A program made the position numbers and the translations under genes. Of a stretch of DNA of 6,754 nucleotides, positions 1-6,437 are shown in pieces. The stretch is from Cyclobacteriaceae bacterium. GTDB taxonomy: Bacteria > Bacteroidota > Bacteroidia > Cytophagales > Cyclobacteriaceae. Within the stretch, counting starts at the first letter, position 1. Each line of letters starts with the position of its first letter. The stretch lies in NCBI GenBank assembly GCA_029882725.1, contig JAOUKG010000146.1:1-6754 (forward strand), in the 5' to 3' direction. The notes beneath the pieces are model-generated. The model did not search any database and had not been told where the DNA came from. It saw only the letters and a list, made by a program, of their open reading frames with translations.

Positions 1-1
1 T

Positions 2-112
2 CTTCTTTATCATCCACTTGATGAAGATGTCTGGATGGACTTGGAAACGGCCCAAAAGTTTATGGGTTTTGCAAAGCAAACCAAAGAGTTAATCGAATCG
101 ATAAAACCTTAA
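2..112 (+). CDS. C-terminal 36 residues of an unidentified upstream protein (partial)
   Basis: An open frame enters from the left edge and ends at TAA 110-112. The other two forward frames are not convincing here; the first is stopped by TGA at 19-21. The visible tail begins LLYHPLDEDVWMDLETAQ and ends in a lysine- and glutamate-rich, probably amphipathic helix (KQTKELIESIKP). It has no cysteines, no membrane segment and no catalytic motif that I recognise, so no function is assigned. A closing helix like this is common in small helical-bundle proteins. It is separated from the next gene by 76 bases, a much wider gap than those further downstream, so it need not belong to the same operon. The coding call rests only on the open frame and the plausible composition of a short fragment. 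Confidence 0.6.
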   Translation, partial: LLYHPLDEDVWMDLETAQKFMGFAKQTKELIESIKP

Positions 113-188
113 TTTATAAAAAAAAAACTGTGGAAAAGTCTTGTCACATTAATCCGGAATTTTCCATTTCTATTAAAAGCATTGAGCT
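113..188 (+). promoter_or_regulatory. Spacer and probable leader/promoter region of the oxidoreductase-rnf operon
   Basis: This is the only sizeable non-coding stretch, and the only place for a promoter driving the three downstream genes unless they are read through from upstream. It is AT-rich, has a run of ten A at 118-127, and contains the inverted repeat at 131-166. I could not find a convincing Bacteroidota-type TAnnTTTG -7 element or a clear sigma-70 -35/-10 pair, so the promoter itself is not located. The last 20 bases before the ATG are A/T-rich with no GGAGG-like sequence, as is usual in Bacteroidota. Confidence 0.35.
131..166 (+). repeat. 7-bp perfect inverted repeat TGGAAAA / TTTTCCA
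   Basis: TGGAAAA at 131-137 is exactly complementary to TTTTCCA at 160-166, with 22 bases between the arms and the small palindrome TCCGGA (153-158) within the loop. The stem is mostly A:T pairs, the loop is long, and no T run follows on the + strand, so it is a poor terminator. It could be a two-half-site operator or simply chance in AT-rich DNA. The repeat is certain; a role is not. Confidence 0.35.
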
Positions 189-3100
189 ATGAGCAAACAA
201 AGTAATAATTTCAAATTTCCTGGTGTCAGGGTAGCAATGGATGGCAATACTGCCGCCATTATGTGTGAAAGGGAATCTTCTGATGCTGCCGGTGCCTACC
301 CAATTACGCCATCTACTCAAATGGGGGAATATTGGGCTGAGGAAGCAGCAAAAGGTCATCTGAACATATCAGATAAACCTCTGATATTTATTGAACCTGA
401 AGGGGAACATGCAGCAGCAGCCGTAACAGCCGGTTTATCCATGACCGGACAACGAGCCGCCAACTTTTCTTCGGGCCAGGGTATTGCCTATATGCATGAA
501 TCTTTATATGCAGCGGTGGGTAAACGACTTACTTATGTATTAAATATTGGTGCGCGCGCCATGACCAAATCTACATTAAATGTGCATGCGGGCCACGACG
601 ATTATCACGCCATTGACGATACCGGATTTTTTCAACTTTTCGCTAAGAATGCTCAACATGTTGCCGATTTAAATGTTATTTCTCACCGTATTGCTGAACT
701 TTCTCTTACTCCCGGTGCTATTGCCCAGGATGGGTTCTTAACAACTCACTTAATTGAGTCGTTAAACCTTCCTGAAAGAGAATTAATTAAAGAATTTCTG
801 GGAAGACCCGATGATATCATTGACACTCCAACTCCCGCTCAACGTATTATTTATGGCGATAAACGTAGAAGAATTCCTGAATTATGGGATGTTGACAATC
901 CTGTAATGGCAGGAATTGTACAAAATCAAGACTCCTATATGCAAAGTGTGGCGGCCCAGAGGCCTTTCTTTTTTGATCATATCAAAGGCTTAACCGATCA
1001 GGTTTTTGAAGATTATTACAAACTAACCGGACGCAAATACGCAAGGGTAATGACCTATCGCGCAGAAGATGCTGATTATTTAATTTTAGGACAAGGAAGT
1101 GTAATAACTAGTGCCGAAGTGGTAGTTGATTACTTGCGGGAAACAAGAAATATAAAAGTAGGTGTTGTTGATCTGGTTATGTTCCGTCCTTTCCCCAATG
1201 ATCTTATTGCAAAAATACTAAAAGGTAAAAAAGGAGTAACTGTATTGGAAAGATTGGATCAACCACTTGCCACAGACTCCCCCATTGTGCGTGAAATACG
1301 TGCGGTCATTTCCAAATGTGTTGAAAACAATGCAAGTAAAAAAGACAAGCCTTACCCTGAATTGGAATCTTATGATTTAAAAGATATTCCAGCTATGTTT
1401 TCAGGTTCTTTTGGTATGGGTAGCCGTGATTTACAGCCAGAGGGACTCATAGGTGCTGTTGAAAATATGTTGCCCGATGGTAAACATAAAAAACAGTACT
1501 ATTTATCAATTGATTTTCTAAGGGACAAGCCTATAAGTCCTAAACAAAAATTATATCAACAAACCATACTCGATGGTTATCCCCACATAAAGGATTTGGC
1601 TATTCGCGGAAGCGAAAACCCCAATTTAATGCCCCCGGGTTCAACTACTGTCCGGTTCCACTCTGTAGGAGGATGGGGTGCCATTACAACAGGAAAAAAC
1701 CTGGCAATGACCTTATTTGAACTGTTGGGATATGATATCAAAGCCAATCCTAAGTATGGTTCAGAGAAAAAAGGCCAACCTACTACGTATTACTTGGCAG
1801 CCGCTCCCGAACCTATTCGCATGAATTCTGAATTCTATTTTGTGGATGTGGTTTTATCTCCCGACCCCAACGTATTCAAACATACCAATGCCCTTGCCGG
1901 ACTTAAAAAAGGTGGTTGTTTTATAATTCAAAGTGAAAAAAGCAAACCAGAACAAGTTTGGGCCGATATCCCTATTCGGTACCAACGTATTATCGTAGAA
2001 AATGAAATCAATATATTCTATATCGATGGATTTAAAATTGCCCGTGAAGAAGCCACCGATCCTGAACTACAATTACGTATGCAGGGTATTGCATTTCAGG
2101 GAGCTTTCTTTGCTGTTTCTCCTTTAAAGGAAAATGCAGGATTAACTGAAGAACAACTGATTAATGCCATCGAAGAACAAATTAAACACAAATTCGGAGG
2201 AAAAGGGCAACGCGTGGTAGATGACAATATGCGGGTAGTAAGGCGTGGTTTTGATGAGGTATATGAAATTACCGATAAGGTCGTACAAACAGCTACCGAT
2301 AAAAAACCGGAAGGCCAACCTGTTGTGCAAATTCCTACAATGCTCAAAGATATGCCTGTAAGTGACTCCAAACTAACAGATATTCACCGTTTCTGGGAAC
2401 AAACAGGTAGTTTTTATCTTCAGGGAATGGGCAATGACAATATTACAGATCCTTTTATTGGATTAAGTGTTATGCCCGCGGTAACTTCCTTGTTCAGGGA
2501 TATGACAGGTATTCGTTTCAATCATCCCGACTGGATTCCAAATAATTGTACTGCTTGTGGTAAATGTTATACTGTATGTCCTGATACGGCCATTCCTGGC
2601 CTGGTAAGTAGTCTTGCAGACGTGCTGGACACTGTGGTGAAACGCGTGAAGAAAAATCACGGCAAGGTTGAATTTCTTTCCAAAGAAATACGAAGTATGG
2701 AAAGCCAAATTCGGGGTCTGTTGAATGATTCCGGCAAAGGTGCTACAGTTAATAGCCTGATTAAAGACGTACTCGACCAGCGCATTGCGGGTAGTTCTGG
2801 CGAACCTCAATACATGCAGGAAATGGAGTGGTTCCGTGAAGAGTTAGGCGATTTTCAATTTGCTCTTACGCGCCCCTATTATGATCTATTCGAAAAGAAA
2901 GAACCCAATAGTGGTGGTTTATTTAGTATTACTGTTAATCCAAATACCTGTAAAGGTTGTATGGAATGTGTAACGGTCTGTGAAGACGATGCCCTGGTAT
3001 CTGTAATCCAAACCGAAGGAACCATTGCCCGATTAAGAGATGATTGGCAATTCTGGAATGATTTGCCCAATACTCCCGCCAAATACAACCGAATTGATAG

Positions 3101-5099
3101 TCTCGAAGAAAAAATAGGTCCTTTGGAAACCTTGTTACTTAACAAAGATGCGTATTCGAATTTTGTAAGTGGCGATGGAGCTTGTTTGGGTTGTTCAGAA
3201 AAATCAGTAGTTCATTTATTTACAGCTACTGTAGAATCATTAATGCAACCCAGAGTAGACAAGCACCTTGTGAAAATTGAAGAATTAATAAAAAACCTTG
3301 AAAAGCTAATTCAGGAGAAATTACTGGCTTCAGTTAATCTCAATGATTCAGAACTCATGACAAAAATTGTATCCGAATTGAAAGATACGGATTTGAGTAT
3401 GGATAAAATAACAAGCCGGATGGCCGCTGAAAAGGACATTGAGCCTATAGACCAGGATTGGTTGAAACATGTAAACAAACTAATCAATGATCTGAAACAG
3501 TTGAAATGGAAATACACCCAGGGTACCACGGGGAAAGGACGTTCTTCCATGGGTATGACCAATTCCACGGGTTGTACTTCGGTATGGGGTAGTACTTATC
3601 CTTATAACCCCTACCCTTTCCCTTGGGCCAACCACTTGTTTCAGGATTCACCTTCGGTAGCAATGGGTATTTTTGAGGGCCATATGGCTAAAATGGCCGA
3701 TGGTTTTAAAACCATAAGAAGGGCAGAATTGGAGTTGAAAGGAGAATACAATCGTACGGAACATGAGCCTTATTTTACCTACTTTAATTGGGAGAAATTT
3801 ACTAACGAAGAATGGTTGCTGTGCCCTCCTGTTGTTGCTTTAGGTGGTGATGGAGCCATGTACGATATAGGTTTCCAAAATCTGTCACGTATGATGGCTT
3901 CGGGAAAACCCATAAAAGTAATCGTGGTGGATACTCAGGTATATTCCAACACAGGTGGCCAGGCGTGTACTTCAGGGTTTATAGGTCAGGTATCTGATAT
4001 GGCCCAATATGGTAAAGTATGGAAAGGTAAATCAGAACCACGTAAGGAAATAGGGCTGATAGCCATGGCACATCGAAATACATACGTTATGCAGGCTACC
4101 CTTGCCAATACCAGCCATATGATTGAAGGCTTTATTGACGGACTGATTACCAAACGACCTGCTCTGTTTAATTTATACACTACTTGTCAGCCTGAGCACG
4201 GTGTTGCCGATGATTTGGGTGCACATCAGGCCAAACTTGTAGTTGAATCTAGGGCTTATCCTATTTTTAAATACAATCCGGACGACGGTGTAAAAGCAGA
4301 ACAGGCATTCGACCTACAGGGAAATCCCGATATCCATAGTACATGGCCTACCTACCAGTTGAAATATATGGAAAACGGAAGGCAGAAAACCATGGAATTG
4401 GCCATGACCTTTGCCGACTTCGCCATTACGGAAGCCCGTTTTAGAAAACATTTCAGAAAAGCTCCGAGAAACACCTGGAATGACAATATGATACCTTTGG
4501 TGGAATTTATTGAGTTAGACAGAGATGATCGTGAAGGTAAATTCCCTTTCATTTGGGCAGTAGACAGAAATCAAATTCTAAGCAGGGTTTTGGTAGCCCA
4601 ACCTATTGTTGACTCTTGTGAAGAAAGACGAGATTTCTGGATTATGCTGAGAGCCATGGCAGGTGTTAAACCTGAGCAGGTTTCTGAAGTAAATACTGAA
4701 GAGAAAATTCGCAAAGAAGTAGTAGGCAAAATAGCCGAAGGCTTAATGAAGATGGTTAGTGGAGAGGGATCCGGGATTGTAGATTTCATTACTGATAGCA
4801 CAATAGATGGCTCGCCGGAAGCTGCAACAGCACCCAGCACCAATGGAACCTACGTTGCTCCGTGGATTGAAACAGAAGAATGTACCTCTTGCGACGAGTG
4901 TACGAAAATTAATGATAAAATTTTCGCATACAACTCCGATAAGAAAGCCTTTATTAAAAATCCGGATGGAGGAAGTTATCAGGATATAGTGAAAGCTGCA
5001 GAAAAATGTACTGCACAAGTAATTCATCCGGGTCTTCCAGCGAAGAGAGACGAGAAGGATATTGAAAAATGGATAAAGAGGGCTGAAAAATTCAATTAA
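189..5099 (+). CDS. nifJ: Giant single-chain pyruvate:ferredoxin oxidoreductase (NifJ-type 2-oxoacid oxidoreductase) with C-terminal ferredoxin domain
   Basis: Thiamine-diphosphate Fe-S enzyme, expected to be cytoplasmic, that oxidatively decarboxylates a 2-oxoacid (most likely pyruvate) with CoA and passes electrons to ferredoxin or flavodoxin. Domain order matches NifJ. Residues 12-260 are the alpha-like pyrimidine domain: YPIT 37-40, probable TPP-activating Glu73 in EGEH, and Arg123 in GARA for the substrate carboxylate. Residues 290-430 are the domain II-like part. Residues 485-690 are gamma-like. Two [4Fe-4S] motifs follow: C787/C790/C793/C797 and C921/C924/C927/C931. Residues 980-1340 are the beta-like TPP domain, with proximal-cluster cysteines C999, C1002, C1129 and C1333, then GDG 1220-1222 and YSNTGG 1252-1257. 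The NifJ-like end reaches about 1425, followed by an extension and a single-cluster ferredoxin-like domain (C1565/C1568/C1571/C1607). At 1636 residues it exceeds the usual 1170-1230. Start: ATG 189 is the first in frame after TGA 183-185. No frameshift is seen. Substrate specificity cannot be read from the sequence. Confidence 0.93.
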   Translation: MSKQSNNFKFPGVRVAMDGNTAAIMCERESSDAAGAYPITPSTQMGEYWAEEAAKGHLNISDKPLIFIEPEGEHAAAAVTAGLSMTGQRAANFSSGQGIAYMHESLYAAVGKRLTYVLNIGARAMTKSTLNVHAGHDDYHAIDDTGFFQLFAKNAQHVADLNVISHRIAELSLTPGAIAQDGFLTTHLIESLNLPERELIKEFLGRPDDIIDTPTPAQRIIYGDKRRRIPELWDVDNPVMAGIVQNQDSYMQSVAAQRPFFFDHIKGLTDQVFEDYYKLTGRKYARVMTYRAEDADYLILGQGSVITSAEVVVDYLRETRNIKVGVVDLVMFRPFPNDLIAKILKGKKGVTVLERLDQPLATDSPIVREIRAVISKCVENNASKKDKPYPELESYDLKDIPAMFSGSFGMGSRDLQPEGLIGAVENMLPDGKHKKQYYLSIDFLRDKPISPKQKLYQQTILDGYPHIKDLAIRGSENPNLMPPGSTTVRFHSVGGWGAITTGKNLAMTLFELLGYDIKANPKYGSEKKGQPTTYYLAAAPEPIRMNSEFYFVDVVLSPDPNVFKHTNALAGLKKGGCFIIQSEKSKPEQVWADIPIRYQRIIVENEINIFYIDGFKIAREEATDPELQLRMQGIAFQGAFFAVSPLKENAGLTEEQLINAIEEQIKHKFGGKGQRVVDDNMRVVRRGFDEVYEITDKVVQTATDKKPEGQPVVQIPTMLKDMPVSDSKLTDIHRFWEQTGSFYLQGMGNDNITDPFIGLSVMPAVTSLFRDMTGIRFNHPDWIPNNCTACGKCYTVCPDTAIPGLVSSLADVLDTVVKRVKKNHGKVEFLSKEIRSMESQIRGLLNDSGKGATVNSLIKDVLDQRIAGSSGEPQYMQEMEWFREELGDFQFALTRPYYDLFEKKEPNSGGLFSITVNPNTCKGCMECVTVCEDDALVSVIQTEGTIARLRDDWQFWNDLPNTPAKYNRIDSLEEKIGPLETLLLNKDAYSNFVSGDGACLGCSEKSVVHLFTATVESLMQPRVDKHLVKIEELIKNLEKLIQEKLLASVNLNDSELMTKIVSELKDTDLSMDKITSRMAAEKDIEPIDQDWLKHVNKLINDLKQLKWKYTQGTTGKGRSSMGMTNSTGCTSVWGSTYPYNPYPFPWANHLFQDSPSVAMGIFEGHMAKMADGFKTIRRAELELKGEYNRTEHEPYFTYFNWEKFTNEEWLLCPPVVALGGDGAMYDIGFQNLSRMMASGKPIKVIVVDTQVYSNTGGQACTSGFIGQVSDMAQYGKVWKGKSEPRKEIGLIAMAHRNTYVMQATLANTSHMIEGFIDGLITKRPALFNLYTTCQPEHGVADDLGAHQAKLVVESRAYPIFKYNPDDGVKAEQAFDLQGNPDIHSTWPTYQLKYMENGRQKTMELAMTFADFAITEARFRKHFRKAPRNTWNDNMIPLVEFIELDRDDREGKFPFIWAVDRNQILSRVLVAQPIVDSCEERRDFWIMLRAMAGVKPEQVSEVNTEEKIRKEVVGKIAEGLMKMVSGEGSGIVDFITDSTIDGSPEAATAPSTNGTYVAPWIETEECTSCDECTKINDKIFAYNSDKKAFIKNPDGGSYQDIVKAAEKCTAQVIHPGLPAKRDEKDIEKWIKRAEKFN
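2595..2903 (+). other. Coiled-coil-like insertion between the two [4Fe-4S] motifs (residues about 803-905)
   Basis: The last cysteine of the first cluster motif (C797) and the first of the second (C921) are 124 residues apart; as I recall, ordinary NifJ enzymes have roughly 45-50. The added stretch shows heptad spacing of hydrophobics at L813, V816, V820, V827, L830, I834, M837, I841 and L844, which predicts about 30 residues of coiled coil. After a Gly/Ser-rich break near 848-872 comes an aromatic and acidic piece. The reading frame runs through without interruption, so this is part of the enzyme and not a separate gene. Confidence 0.7.
3219..3533 (+). other. Helical-hairpin insertion in the proximal-cluster loop (residues about 1011-1115)
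   Basis: In NifJ enzymes the second and third ligands of the TPP-proximal cluster are about 25 residues apart (recalled from the Desulfovibrio africanus enzyme). Here C1002 and C1129 are 127 apart. The extra segment is charged and helical. One coiled-coil-like helix runs through L1027, I1030, I1034, L1037 and I1041, and another through L1092, V1095, I1099, L1102 and Y1109, with a Ser/Asp/Met-containing middle. This looks like an antiparallel hairpin projecting beside the active site. Confidence 0.7.
4857..5033 (+). other. C-terminal single-[4Fe-4S] ferredoxin-like domain of the oxidoreductase (residues about 1557-1615)
   Basis: The pattern C1565-x2-C1568-x2-C1571-x35-C1607 resembles small single-cluster ferredoxins, where a CxxCxxC group near the start pairs with a distant fourth cysteine. 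Between them lies the usual short strand region (KIFAYNSDKKAFI) and an Ala-rich helix (VKAAEKC). The fourth cysteine is followed by Thr rather than the usual Pro. A linker of about 60 residues, rich in Ser, Thr, Ala and Gly near 1538-1553, separates it from the preceding fold, consistent with a mobile electron-transfer module. Cluster binding is inferred from the cysteines. Confidence 0.75.
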
Positions 5100-5101
5100 A
5101 A

Positions 5102-6436
5102 GTGTTTACGAATCAATCTAATAATACGTTCAACCATGGCATACATCCGCCAGAAAACAAGGAGGAAACGAATAAATTGCCAATAAGACAATTTCCGTTT
5201 TCTCCTGTAATTATTCTTCCCACGGCTCAACATCTTGGCAAACCTTCCGAAATTATAATCCGGGAGGGTCAGGAAGTGGCCCGTGGGCAGATTTTGGCTA
5301 ATGCAACAGGGTATATGTCGGTTCCTCTTCATTCCCCCGTATCGGGCAGAATCAGGAAAATTACCAATGTTCCTACCATTTCAGGTAAAATGGTTCCAGG
5401 AATTATTATTGAACCTTTTGCTGCTTCTGGCCAGGAAGTTATGGAGGGGAATCCTGTGGATGTTAACCATGCAACCCCGGAAGAAATTCTCAAGGCTATA
5501 CAAGATGCAGGAATTGTAGGTTTAGGGGGTGCGGCTTTTCCTACTCATGTAAAACTTAAAGTCCCTGAAGGTAAAGTTTGTGAAGATTTACTGATAAACG
5601 GTATAGAATGCGAACCCTTTCTCACCACAGATCACAGGGTTATGTTGGAACAGGCCGAAGATATCTTCATGGGAATCAGGTACCTGTTGCGGGCTACGCA
5701 AGCAAAACAAGTGATCATAGGAATTGAAGCCAACAAGCAGGATGCAGCTGATTATCTGACTGGTTTAATCCCCGAAGATTTACCACTTAAAGTAAAGGTT
5801 GTACCTGTAAAGTATCCTCAGGGGGCTGAAAAGATGCTTATCACCTCCATTTTAGGCAAAGAAATTCCATCGGGTGGATTGCCTATAGATGTAAAAGTAG
5901 TAGTGGTTAATGTAGCAACAACGGCAGAAATTGGAAGGCTGCTACCCCATGGGCGAGGGATTCAGGAACGTGTCATTACTATTACCGGACCCGGGGTTAG
6001 CAAAAAAGGAAATTACCGCATTGCAATAGGCACTCCTTTACGTTTTGTATTGGAGCAAGTAGGTGTTGAAGATACCGTAAGCGAAGTTTATATGGGGGGA
6101 CCTATGATGGGTGTAGCTGTTTCAAATTTAGATATTTCCATAGTAAAGGGGACTTCAGGTATTGTGGTTTTCACCGAAAGGGAAGCCAAAAAAGATCCAA
6201 AGGTGTATCCCTGTATTAAATGTGGTGCCTGTGTGGATGCCTGTCCAATTTCTTTAAATCCTTCAAAACTGGGAATATTGGCCAAATACGAAGAATACGA
6301 TAAAATGGCAGAACAATACAATCTGTTGGATTGCTTTGAATGTGGATCATGCTCCTACGTATGCCCATCGCATATTCCCTTAGTGCAATATTTTAGATTA
6401 TCGAAAACAATTGTGAGAAAACGAATTGCCAGCTGA
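5102..6436 (+). CDS. rnfC: Rnf electron transport complex subunit RnfC
   Basis: Peripheral subunit of the ion-translocating ferredoxin:NAD+ oxidoreductase; in this family it carries the FMN/NADH site and two [4Fe-4S] clusters. Of 444 residues, the N-terminus has the RnfC signature GIHPPENK (13-20), followed by a barrel-sandwich part (about 35-105). The NuoF-like flavin/NADH fold shows GIVGLGGAAFPTHVK (137-151), NGIECEP (166-172), YPQGAEK (238-244) and GGPMMG (332-337). Two cluster motifs close the protein: C371/C374/C377/C381-Pro and C411/C414/C417/C421-Pro. Length is typical of the short RnfC form, without the long repeat tail of Escherichia coli RsxC. The start is GTG at 5102, two bases after the oxidoreductase stop; an in-frame TGA at 5084-5086 rules out any substantial N-terminal extension and no ATG lies between. 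No strong ribosome binding site is seen, which suggests translational coupling. Confidence 0.96.
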   Translation: MFTNQSNNTFNHGIHPPENKEETNKLPIRQFPFSPVIILPTAQHLGKPSEIIIREGQEVARGQILANATGYMSVPLHSPVSGRIRKITNVPTISGKMVPGIIIEPFAASGQEVMEGNPVDVNHATPEEILKAIQDAGIVGLGGAAFPTHVKLKVPEGKVCEDLLINGIECEPFLTTDHRVMLEQAEDIFMGIRYLLRATQAKQVIIGIEANKQDAADYLTGLIPEDLPLKVKVVPVKYPQGAEKMLITSILGKEIPSGGLPIDVKVVVVNVATTAEIGRLLPHGRGIQERVITITGPGVSKKGNYRIAIGTPLRFVLEQVGVEDTVSEVYMGGPMMGVAVSNLDISIVKGTSGIVVFTEREAKKDPKVYPCIKCGACVDACPISLNPSKLGILAKYEEYDKMAEQYNLLDCFECGSCSYVCPSHIPLVQYFRLSKTIVRKRIAS

Positions 6437-6437
6437 A

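Noticed and set aside
131..166. Inverted repeat as a transcription terminator of the upstream gene
   Set aside because: The stem is only 7 bp and mostly A:T, the loop is 22 bases, and no T run follows on the + strand. The A tract at 118-127 precedes it and would only serve a minus-strand transcript, for which no gene is seen.
2595..3533. The long insertions as signs of a gene fusion error, intein or embedded mobile element
   Set aside because: The frame is continuous, no intein splice motifs, terminal repeats or target duplications were seen, and both segments are helical and flanked by intact cluster ligands. They read as true insertions in the protein.
2096..3568. Several minus-strand open frames of 60-115 codons opposite the oxidoreductase gene
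   Set aside because: They lie wholly antisense to a gene whose protein has clear motifs throughout, overlap one another, and encode no recognisable domain.
4807..4989. Plus-strand 60-codon open frame inside the end of the oxidoreductase gene
   Set aside because: It is an out-of-frame shadow of the C-terminal ferredoxin-like region, whose in-frame cysteine pattern is coherent.
189..5099. A defective enzyme because the TPP-activating glutamate seemed misplaced in a first comparison with NifJ
   Set aside because: Aligning on the downstream Gly and on the E-x-E-H form of PorA places Glu73 at the expected position; Arg123, GDG, YSNTGG and all cluster cysteines are present.
5283..5519. Plus-strand 78-codon open frame inside rnfC
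   Set aside because: The RnfC frame has family motifs across this region; the alternative frame shows none.
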